Shown: positions 49,618 to 57,264 of the stretch, piece after piece | Layout: every line of letters begins with the position of its first letter | Position numbering within the stretch: position 1 is the first letter of the stretch | NCBI GenBank assembly: GCA_038222225.1 | Contig: JBBRHV010000004.1 | Location: forward strand, 1-64,000 | Source of the DNA: JAKLFA01 sp038222225 | Lineage (GTDB): Bacteria; Omnitrophota; Gorgyraeia; Zapsychrales; JANLHA01 | Length of the DNA stretch: 64,000 bases | Reading direction: 5' to 3' | Translations under genes and position numbers: made by a program | The notes under the pieces: model-generated | Databases searched by the model: none | What the model was told of the DNA's origin: nothing | The model's input: only the letters and a program-made list of their open reading frames with translations

Positions 49618-51114
49618 TTAGAGATAAAGGTCCCGCTCACCGGCTTCGATGCGGCGGTAGTAATTCATGAAGAGGTCAAAGGTTTGCGGATTGGTCTGGC
49701 GGATCTGAGCGATCTCGCGCTCAATGATCGGAATGCTAAGTTTGCGGGTTTCTTCCCCGGCAAAATCATCCACCCATTCTTTAAAAGTGAGCACAGCGTT
49801 GAGCTTGCAGAACTTCCCTTCCTGACCATTACGCAGAAGTTCCATGATGCACTCCCCGGTCCGGCCGCAGCGGTACCCGGCCGTGCAAAAAGAAGTAATA
49901 TAGCCCATACGGGCAAATTCAGCGATCACATCTTCCAAACTGCGGGTATCGCCTAGTAAAAACTGCTGAGTCTTCTCATCTTGAAGGCTCGCCGTCTTTT
50001 GATATCCGCCGAGACCTATGTTAGAGGATGCGTCGGTTTGGGTGATCCCCATCTCGATCGCTTCCCTGCGCATCGCCGCGTTCTCGCGGGCGGTAATGAT
50101 CATTCCGGCATGCGGGATCGCCAAACGCAAAACCAGGATCAATTTCTTAAAATCTTCATCCGAGACGCGGTGTTTGCTGAATTGATCCGCGTTCGTATTT
50201 AAAGCCGGCTCAAGCCTCGGAAACGAAACCGTATGCGGCCCGATCCCAAAACGACTCTCAAGTTCCAGCGAATGATACACCAACCCCATGACATCAAACC
50301 GCCAATCCGCCAGCCCAAAGAGCGCGCCTATTCCCACATCATCAATGCCGGCCTCCAGTGCCCGATGCATGGCATAGAGCCGCCAACGGTAATGCCCTTT
50401 GATCGTATTCAATGGATGAACGTCGCGGTACGTCGGCAAGTGATAGGTTTCCTGAAACACCTGATACGTCCCGATCCCCGCGTCACGGATTTTCTTAAGA
50501 TCAACGATGGAAAACGGTGGGGCATTGACATTCACCCGACGGATGTAGGACTCATGCCCGTTAACCTTCGGTTTGACGTTATAGATCGTCTTAATGCTCG
50601 ACACAATAAAATCCACATCATTACGCGGGTGCTCGCCATAGACAACGATCAGGCGCTTATGACCGATCTTGCCGGCTAAAGCCTCAACCTCTTTAACGAT
50701 CTCCCAGGGAGCCAGCACTTTGCGTTCTGCGGTCTCGTTCTCGCTTTTAAACCCGCAGTAGCTGCAGTTGTTCACACAGTAATTGCCTAAATACAACGGG
50801 GCAAAGGTGACGATGCGGTTGTCATAGACTTTGAGCTTAACTTTAAGCGCAGTCTGCTTCATTTCCTGCAGAAGCTGCGGGTCCTCGACATTGAGAAGGA
50901 CCGCGGTCTCTGCCGGCGACAAATTCTGGATCGCCAGCGATTTCGCCAGAATGTCCCTTACCTGCTGCGGATCAGGATCCTTGTGGCGCCCCAAAATCAG
51001 CGGAATCTCATCCTGCGGAATAAAATCCCTGCCGCCTACGAGATATTTGTCGATCTCATCCTGACAAATACGCTGCTCGAGCCACGTCGGTTGTTTTACT
51101 TCTGAAGTAAACAT
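49618..51114 (-). CDS. hydG: [FeFe]-hydrogenase maturase HydG (radical SAM tyrosine lyase)
   Basis: 498 residues. The N-terminal radical SAM cluster motif is CVNNCSYCGF (CxxxCxxC, about 112-121). The C-terminal auxiliary-cluster region is CTAGYRCGRTGECIMELLR (about 418-436), with another cysteine at GKFCKL, as in HydG and not in ThiH. It cleaves tyrosine to make the CO and CN- ligands of the H-cluster. It is the last gene of the hydrogenase operon and overlaps hydF by 19 bases. HydE is not in the window. Confidence 0.95.
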   Translation of the reverse strand: MFTSEVKQPTWLEQRICQDEIDKYLVGGRDFIPQDEIPLILGRHKDPDPQQVRDILAKSLAIQNLSPAETAVLLNVEDPQLLQEMKQTALKVKLKVYDNRIVTFAPLYLGNYCVNNCSYCGFKSENETAERKVLAPWEIVKEVEALAGKIGHKRLIVVYGEHPRNDVDFIVSSIKTIYNVKPKVNGHESYIRRVNVNAPPFSIVDLKKIRDAGIGTYQVFQETYHLPTYRDVHPLNTIKGHYRWRLYAMHRALEAGIDDVGIGALFGLADWRFDVMGLVYHSLELESRFGIGPHTVSFPRLEPALNTNADQFSKHRVSDEDFKKLILVLRLAIPHAGMIITARENAAMRREAIEMGITQTDASSNIGLGGYQKTASLQDEKTQQFLLGDTRSLEDVIAEFARMGYITSFCTAGYRCGRTGECIMELLRNGQEGKFCKLNAVLTFKEWVDDFAGEETRKLSIPIIEREIAQIRQTNPQTFDLFMNYYRRIEAGERDLYL

Positions 51115-52367
51115 TCCACTCCTGTAGATGCGCTGGCCGTCTGATAAACTTTTAGCGCGTCGCTAAACGGCATCAACACCCGCTCCAGAACGCCCTGCGT
51201 ATACGAAATACAAATTCCGTAATTAGTAATCCGGACCGAACTCTTGCGAGCCTCGGTAATGCGGCCCAGCATTTCTTTGCGGGTCAGCATACATCCCCCG
51301 CAATGAACAATCAATTGATACTGCGATAAATCTTTGGGGAAATCACGGCCGGTACAATATTCGATTCTCAAATCTTTTCCGGTGGAATTTTTCAGCCCGC
51401 GCGGAATTTTAACCCGGGCGATATCTTCGTCAATCGCATGATGCGTACAAGCTTCCGCGATCAGAACCCGGTCCCCGTCCTTCAAATCTTTGATCTTGGC
51501 AGCACCGCGAACCTGTTCCGTCAGGTCGCCTTTAAACCGAGACAACAGCGTCGAAAACGTGGTCACCTTAACATCTTGAGCGGTCTGACGGATCACCTCT
51601 CCCACCACCGGTGAATCGCAAATGACAAGATCCGGACTCTTCGACAAACGGGCCAGGGCTTGAACATACTCGGTCTCTTTAACGATCAAAGTCATCATGG
51701 AATGATCCAAGGCCTCACGGATCGCCTGAACCTGTAGCATTTTAATCCGGCCTTTGGGAGCTTCTAAATCGATCGGAGCCACCAAAAGCGCCAACCCTCC
51801 CTGAGGAATCAAATCTGCCATCAAATGAGGCGTGCGGTAATACTCATACGGAGACACTTTCAACATGCCGTGTTCCAACCGAGTCACGCTGTCCTGACGG
51901 TTTGACCAGTCGGTGCTCGAACACAACAAAACATCATCGGCTTCCGCCTTCAGGCGGTTGATAAATCCTTCCGACGGTTTTTTCAGGTCAAGCTTATTGA
52001 CCACAGCCACAACCGGAGTTTTAGTCTCCCGCGCTTGCGCGATGACATCTCTCTCATAATCCGTCCAGACATCGGCTTCCGTAACCAGCATGATCACATC
52101 CGAACGCGTCATCACGCGCCGCGTCCTTTCCCGTCGCATCTCGCCCAACGCGGTCTGGTCATCTAAACCCGCTGTATCCAAAAACACAACCGGCCCCACC
52201 GAATGCAGCTCCATGGTCTTTTCAACCACGTCAGTCGTTGTCCCCGGGACATCCGATGTGATGGACACATCCTGCCCAGCGATCATATTCAGAAAACTGG
52301 ACTTTCCCACATTAGTGCGACCGAATAGCCCGATCTGCAATCGTAACGCTTTTGGTGTTGTTAACAT
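51096..52367 (-). CDS. hydF: [FeFe]-hydrogenase maturase HydF (GTPase scaffold)
   Basis: 423 residues. GTPase domain: GRTNVGKSSFLN (P-loop), VPGTTTDVVEKTM, FLDTAGLDD and VVNKLDLKK. The C-terminal iron-sulfur domain has CTHHAID (CxH) and HCGGCMLTRKEM (HCxxC), the cysteine pattern that carries the precursor [2Fe] and 4Fe-4S cluster. HydF assembles and delivers the di-iron subcluster to HydA. It follows a free receiver gene after 18 bases. Confidence 0.96.
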   Translation of the reverse strand: MLTTPKALRLQIGLFGRTNVGKSSFLNMIAGQDVSITSDVPGTTTDVVEKTMELHSVGPVVFLDTAGLDDQTALGEMRRERTRRVMTRSDVIMLVTEADVWTDYERDVIAQARETKTPVVAVVNKLDLKKPSEGFINRLKAEADDVLLCSSTDWSNRQDSVTRLEHGMLKVSPYEYYRTPHLMADLIPQGGLALLVAPIDLEAPKGRIKMLQVQAIREALDHSMMTLIVKETEYVQALARLSKSPDLVICDSPVVGEVIRQTAQDVKVTTFSTLLSRFKGDLTEQVRGAAKIKDLKDGDRVLIAEACTHHAIDEDIARVKIPRGLKNSTGKDLRIEYCTGRDFPKDLSQYQLIVHCGGCMLTRKEMLGRITEARKSSVRITNYGICISYTQGVLERVLMPFSDALKVYQTASASTGVECLLQK

Positions 52368-52385
52368 CTACGGTCTCCTCGACTC

Positions 52386-52775
52386 CTATGATTTTCGAAT
52401 ATAATTTTGAACTGTCTTTAAAAATAATTCCGGATTGATGGGCTTCTCCAAAAACGCTTTTGCCGGAACAAGGACTTCACCGGTCTGATAATCATAAGCA
52501 AATTCACCGACTTTTTTAATCCCCGAGACAATAATGACCGGAGTATGTCTGGTGGTTTCATTGGCATGAAGCGCCTTTGCGACATTAAACCCTTCCGAAT
52601 CATCCGCCATCATGACATCCAGCGAAATCAGGTCCGGATTGATCTCTTTAGCCTTCTTCACGCCCTGCTGGCCGTTGTTGGCGGTCGCGACTGTATATCC
52701 GTTGGCCTCCAATAAGGCCTTAACGGCTTCAATAAAATCCTGGTCATCATCAATCATCAAAATTGTGTTTGCCAT
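52386..52775 (-). CDS. Stand-alone response-regulator receiver domain inside the hydrogenase operon
   Basis: 129 residues and nothing but a receiver. The acidic pair is in MIDDDQDF (residues 9-11), the phosphorylation site D53 in SLDVMM, the conserved Ser/Thr S84 in IIVSGI and K111 in LEKP. There is no output domain. It aligns without obvious gaps to the receiver fused to HydC (56375-57250): D53, residue 84 and K111 fall at the same numbers, including the insertion before the lysine. It therefore looks like a paralogue. Located between hydA and hydF with gaps of 14 and 18 bases, it is clearly co-transcribed. Confidence 0.9.
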   Translation of the reverse strand: MANTILMIDDDQDFIEAVKALLEANGYTVATANNGQQGVKKAKEINPDLISLDVMMADDSEGFNVAKALHANETTRHTPVIIVSGIKKVGEFAYDYQTGEVLVPAKAFLEKPINPELFLKTVQNYIRKS

Positions 52776-52789
52776 TCCTTCCCCCCTGT

Positions 52790-54535
52790 TTAACGTTTGT
52801 ACTCCGGTCGTGGTTTGTACTTTGTATGCAGCAAATGATGCGCTTTTTCGCCTAGCGGAGCACCCAAAAACTCCTCATAGAGTTTTTTTACAAACGGGTT
52901 TTCGTGACTGTAACGGACGGCACAAGATTCGTCATCATCATACAAACCCTGCGCGCGTGCCAAACGCACTTCATTGCTCACACCATACGGCTGCCCGCCG
53001 CCGCCAATGCATCCCCCCGGACAGGCCATGACTTCAATAAAATGATAGGGCAAAGGTTCATTGTTTTCCTTGGCCTGACGAACTTTGCTAAGCACATATT
53101 CTACATTACTTAAACCGTGCGCAACAGCAATATTTACGGTTGAACCCTGAATGGTGACCGATGTTTCCTTCACTCCCTCCAGCCCCCTCACATCCATAAA
53201 TTCAACGTCTTTCAGATTCTCTTTGGTAATAAAATTATAGGCCGTGCGCAACGCCGCTTCCATCACGCCGCCGGTCGCCCCGAAGATCGTCCCGGCGCCG
53301 GAATAATCACCCATAAGGTGATCCGAATCTTCATCAGGAAGATGTTCAAAATCGATTCCGGACTGTTTAATCATACGGATCAGTTCCCGGGTCGTTATAA
53401 CGTAATCCGTATCCTGATAACCTGAGGAAAACATGTCCTGGCTGCGGTTGATCTCATACTTTTTTGCCGTACACGGCATGATCGAAACCACCACCACCTT
53501 CGCCGGATCGATCTTATGAGTCTGAGGATAATACGTCTTAGCCAAAGCGCCCATGATCTCCTGCGGAGACTTCGCAGAAGAAAAATGCTCGATCATGTCG
53601 GTATGAAATTTCTCCATAAAATCCACCCAAGACGGGCAACAGGTTGTGATCAACGGCAACGGCCCCTTTTTATACACAAACCGCTGAACAAATTCACTGG
53701 CCTCCTCCATGATCGTCACATCGGCGGAAAAATTGGTGTCAAAGACCGCTTTAAACCCGATCCGTCTTAACAGGGCATACAGTTTGCGTGTCAGATTCGT
53801 TCCCGGCTTCATGCCGAACCCTTCTCCGACCGCTACGCGCACTGACGGCGCGATCTGCACAACACAATGCTTATCTGGATCCTGCAAAACGTCCCAGACG
53901 TTCTGCGTATCGTCCTGCTCAAAAATAGCCCCGGTCGGACAATGAGCAGCGCACTGCCCGCATCGCACACACGGAGAATCACCAAGCTTAATATCACCGG
54001 CGGCCGAGATTCGAGTCTCCACGCCGCGCTCCAAAAATGAAAGAGCCCAGACATTCTGTGTTTCCTGACAAACCGTCACACAACGGCCGCATTTGATGCA
54101 CTTACTCGGCTCCAAAACAATCGTTCCCGTTGAACGATCGATAGGAAGATCCCTCACAACTTTTTTAAAACCTTCATCCCGGATACCGAAATCAGAGACC
54201 ATGCTCTGAAGTTCACAGTTATTGTTGCGGCCACACTTCAAACAATCATTAGGGTGATTGGACAGGATCAGCTCCAGGACCGTCCGCCGGGTCGCAACCA
54301 GTTCAGGGTCATGTGTGATAATGTCCATCCCCTCCCCAATCGGCGTGCAGCAGGAACGGATCATCTTACGCGTTCCCTTAACCTTGACGATGCAGACTCC
54401 GCAGGCGCCGCTCGCCACGACATCCGGGTGTTTACATAAAGTCGGAATATTAACCTGAACCTGCTTGGCCACATCCAGAATGGTCGCGCCTTCTTCAAAC
54501 TCGACCGGGAGATCATTGATAATTGCTTTTCCCAT
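52790..54535 (-). CDS. hydA: [FeFe]-hydrogenase catalytic subunit HydA (bifurcating, group A type)
   Basis: 581 residues. Plant-ferredoxin [2Fe-2S] domain (C34, C45, C48, C62/63), a His-Cys3 [4Fe-4S] site (H94, C98, C101, C107), two [4Fe-4S] clusters (C146-C156 and C189-C199) and the H-cluster domain. H-cluster motifs are TTCCPSW (298-302 region; C299 the proton-relay position, C300 a ligand), MPCTAKKYE (C354) and EVMACPGGCIGGGGQP (C505, C509). All ligands are present. Reduces protons or oxidises H2; with HydB and HydC it is expected to couple NAD(H) and ferredoxin. The first motif has T for the usual S in TSCCP. Confidence 0.97.
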   Translation of the reverse strand: MGKAIINDLPVEFEEGATILDVAKQVQVNIPTLCKHPDVVASGACGVCIVKVKGTRKMIRSCCTPIGEGMDIITHDPELVATRRTVLELILSNHPNDCLKCGRNNNCELQSMVSDFGIRDEGFKKVVRDLPIDRSTGTIVLEPSKCIKCGRCVTVCQETQNVWALSFLERGVETRISAAGDIKLGDSPCVRCGQCAAHCPTGAIFEQDDTQNVWDVLQDPDKHCVVQIAPSVRVAVGEGFGMKPGTNLTRKLYALLRRIGFKAVFDTNFSADVTIMEEASEFVQRFVYKKGPLPLITTCCPSWVDFMEKFHTDMIEHFSSAKSPQEIMGALAKTYYPQTHKIDPAKVVVVSIMPCTAKKYEINRSQDMFSSGYQDTDYVITTRELIRMIKQSGIDFEHLPDEDSDHLMGDYSGAGTIFGATGGVMEAALRTAYNFITKENLKDVEFMDVRGLEGVKETSVTIQGSTVNIAVAHGLSNVEYVLSKVRQAKENNEPLPYHFIEVMACPGGCIGGGGQPYGVSNEVRLARAQGLYDDDESCAVRYSHENPFVKKLYEEFLGAPLGEKAHHLLHTKYKPRPEYKR

Positions 54536-54557
54536 GAATAAAACTCCTCTTTAAACT

Positions 54558-56360
54558 CTATCGTTGTATGGCTCCAAATTTACAGACTTCAAAACACTGT
54601 CCGCAACGGATGCACTTCTCGGCCACGATCCAATACCCCTGTTCGCGGTCTCCGGGAATCGCTCCCACCGGGCAATTGCGCTGACACAACGTGCAGCGAC
54701 GGCATTTTTCCTGAATAATGCTATAGTTAAACAACTGGCTGCATTTTCCCGCTGGACAATGCTTGTCATGAATATGCGCGCGATATTCTTCATCAAAATA
54801 CTGCAGCGTTGAAAGAACAGGATTCGAAGCCGTCTGTCCAAGCCCGCACAACGAAGCCTTCTGCATCGCAGAAGAAATCCTCCGCATTTTTAGAACATCT
54901 TCCTCCTGTGCCTTGCCTTCAGAAATGTCCTTTAAAATACTCAGCAGCTGCTTTCCGCCGATCCGGCACGGGGCACATTTTCCGCAAGATTCCTCAACGC
55001 AAAATCCCAAATAAAATTTTGCGATATCGATCATGCAGTCGTCTTCATCCATGACGATCATCCCGCCCGACCCCATGATAGAACCCAGCTTCTGAAGATT
55101 TTCATAATCCACCGGCGTGTCAAAAAACTGTTCCGGAATCACTCCCCCTGAAGGCCCTCCGGTTTGAATGGCTTTGATTTTTTTCCCGTTCTCTGTTCCA
55201 CCGCCGATATCAAAAACAATTTCCCGGAGTGTGATCCCCATGGGAACTTCCACCAAACCAGTATTTTTCACCTTTCCGGTTAAAGCAAAAACTTTGGTTC
55301 CCCTGGAATCTTTTGTTCCGATCTTTGAAAACCAATCGCCGCCTCTTTGAATAATCACTGGAATATTGGCTAAAGTTTCCACATTATTAATGATTGTCGG
55401 TTTTCCCCACAGGCCCTTGACCGATGGATACGGCGGGCGCGGTACCGGGCAACCGCGTTTCCCTTCAATAGAGGCAATCAACGCCGTCTCTTCACCGCAG
55501 ACAAAAGCTCCTGCTCCCAACCGAATTTCCAAATCAAAAGAAAATTTTGTCCCTAAAATATTTTTCCCCAGGACCCCATACTCATGGGCCTGATCAATCG
55601 CCCTCTGAACACGCTCAATGGCCAGCGGATATTCAGCTCGAATATAAAAAAACCCCTTCGTCGCGCCGACCGTAAATCCGGCAATGATCATTCCTTCTAA
55701 AACCGAATGCGGATCTCCTTCCAAGACGCTGCGATCCATATACGCGCCCGGATCCCCCTCGTCACCATTGCAAATGATATATTTCTGATCTGCCTGAACA
55801 CCACGAGCAAAATTCCATTTCATCCAGGTCGGAAACCCCCCGCCTCCGCGTCCGCGTAATCCACTCAGCCGCAGCTCTTCGATCACTTTTTCCGGGACTC
55901 CCCTGGTTAATGTTTTTTTCAATCCCTGATAACCGTCATTCGCCAGATAATCCTCGATATTCTCCGGATCGATCACGCCGCAATTACGCAAAACAATACG
56001 GATTTGCTTCTCAGAGGTAACAATACGATACTTTGAAATTTCAACAGCTTTCGGATTCCCCCGAACAAGATGATGCTGAATAATATCAACGGCCGCCTGC
56101 GCATCAACGTTCCCATACACGCCTTCAGAAACGCCATGCCGCTCGATCTCAACCAAAGGCTCCGCGTAACACATTCCAAGACAACCGCAGCGCATCAATT
56201 CCGCATCGATACCGTTGGCCTCAAGCTCAGAATAAATTTTCTTAAAAACATCCTTCGCCCCCGCGGCAATCCCGCAGGAACTCATACCGACCCGAATAAT
56301 GGGGCGATCACTTTTCTTTCTCTTAAAACCATCCAATTGACCCATGGTCAACTTCGCCAT
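54558..56360 (-). CDS. hydB: Hydrogenase flavin subunit HydB (NuoF-like)
   Basis: 600 residues. An N-terminal thioredoxin-like [2Fe-2S] domain (about 20-100: SSCGIAAGAK, RCGCLGMCYAEP) precedes the NuoF core: GLRGRGGGGFPTWMKW (FMN/NADH), NGDEGDPGAYMDRS, KRGCPVPRPPYPSVKG and the [4Fe-4S] segment ESCGKCAPCRIGG. The C-terminus has two further [4Fe-4S] motifs, CRRCTLCQRNCPVGAI and CIRCGQCFEVCKFGAI. Oxidises or reduces NAD(P)H and splits electrons through FMN. Standard layout of HndC/HydB-type bifurcating subunits. Confidence 0.96.
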   Translation of the reverse strand: MAKLTMGQLDGFKRKKSDRPIIRVGMSSCGIAAGAKDVFKKIYSELEANGIDAELMRCGCLGMCYAEPLVEIERHGVSEGVYGNVDAQAAVDIIQHHLVRGNPKAVEISKYRIVTSEKQIRIVLRNCGVIDPENIEDYLANDGYQGLKKTLTRGVPEKVIEELRLSGLRGRGGGGFPTWMKWNFARGVQADQKYIICNGDEGDPGAYMDRSVLEGDPHSVLEGMIIAGFTVGATKGFFYIRAEYPLAIERVQRAIDQAHEYGVLGKNILGTKFSFDLEIRLGAGAFVCGEETALIASIEGKRGCPVPRPPYPSVKGLWGKPTIINNVETLANIPVIIQRGGDWFSKIGTKDSRGTKVFALTGKVKNTGLVEVPMGITLREIVFDIGGGTENGKKIKAIQTGGPSGGVIPEQFFDTPVDYENLQKLGSIMGSGGMIVMDEDDCMIDIAKFYLGFCVEESCGKCAPCRIGGKQLLSILKDISEGKAQEEDVLKMRRISSAMQKASLCGLGQTASNPVLSTLQYFDEEYRAHIHDKHCPAGKCSQLFNYSIIQEKCRRCTLCQRNCPVGAIPGDREQGYWIVAEKCIRCGQCFEVCKFGAIQR

Positions 56361-56374
56361 CGACTCCCCCTTTA

Positions 56375-57250
56375 TTAAACCGCTGCAATTTTTTCTTTAG
56401 AATATTCAGATAAAATATTAATGATATTTTCTTTTTTAACTTTCCCGTAAATTTTTTCATCAATCATGATCACCGGTGCTAGACCGCAGCACCCCAGACA
56501 ACGCACAACCTGAATATGAAATTCTCCATCGGAGGTTGTCTGCCCCTCTTCAATATTCAATAAAACCTTCAGTTCCGCCAAAATCCCCGGCGTCCCCTTC
56601 AAATAACAGGCCGTTCCCAAGCACACGGAAATCAGATGCTTTCCGGGCGGATCAAGTTTGAAATAATTATAAAATGTGATCACCTCATAAATACGGGCTA
56701 ACGGAATCCCCAACAAACGCCGAAGCTCAAAAGAAACTTCACGGGGGACATAACCATAATGATTCTGGATTTCGTGAAGAATCATAATCAAATTGCCGTC
56801 TTTGCCGCTCCATTTCTCAACCAACGCATCAATTTCACCGACAAAACTACGATGCTCCGTCCCCGTCTTCTTCATAAAAATCTTAACTGTGCTTAATAAA
56901 CGCTCGGGCTGAATCGGCTTCTCAATAACCATTTTGACCGGAAGTTCTTTCTCGTCGGGCTGGATGTCAAACGAAAAACCCATTTCCCTTTTTGCACCAG
57001 TAATCAAGATCAACGGAATATTGCACGTCGCCGCATCCGCAGCCAACGCTTTGGCCATCTCCGCCCCTTCCGTCTTGTATGTCATCATCATATCCAGCAA
57101 GATCAAATCCGGCGACTGTTCCTTAGCCCGCTGAAAACCCTCCTGCCCATTGGAGGCGCGAATCACCTCATGTCCATCGGACTCCAGAAGAAGCGCCGTC
57201 GCTTCCAAAAAATCCAGATCATCATCCACAATTAAAATCTTGTTCTGCAT
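56375..57250 (-). CDS. Receiver-HydC fusion: response-regulator domain joined to the NuoE-like [2Fe-2S] subunit
   Basis: 291 residues. Residues 1-125 are a CheY-like receiver: IVDDDLDF (acidic cluster at 9-11), phospho-acceptor D53 (LLDMMM), T84 (LITGA) and K111 (IEKP). Residues about 135-285 are a NuoE/HydC-type thioredoxin-like [2Fe-2S] domain: ALVEKWSGKDGNLIMILHEI, then C210 and C215 in CLGTACYLKG, and C251 and C255 in CLGCCGLAP. All four ligands are present. The joint is in frame, with no internal ribosome-binding site and no frameshift. Its position between a histidine kinase and HydB makes the fusion the natural phospho-target. I know of no standard HydC with such a domain. Confidence 0.93.
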   Translation of the reverse strand: MQNKILIVDDDLDFLEATALLLESDGHEVIRASNGQEGFQRAKEQSPDLILLDMMMTYKTEGAEMAKALAADAATCNIPLILITGAKREMGFSFDIQPDEKELPVKMVIEKPIQPERLLSTVKIFMKKTGTEHRSFVGEIDALVEKWSGKDGNLIMILHEIQNHYGYVPREVSFELRRLLGIPLARIYEVITFYNYFKLDPPGKHLISVCLGTACYLKGTPGILAELKVLLNIEEGQTTSDGEFHIQVVRCLGCCGLAPVIMIDEKIYGKVKKENIINILSEYSKEKIAAV

Positions 57251-57264
57251 GTCCCCACCCTCTG

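Noticed and set aside
49618..51114. Reading HydG as ThiH (tyrosine lyase of thiamine synthesis)
   Set aside because: The C-terminal cysteine cluster region and the neighbours hydF and hydA favour HydG; the thiamine genes lie 16 kb away.
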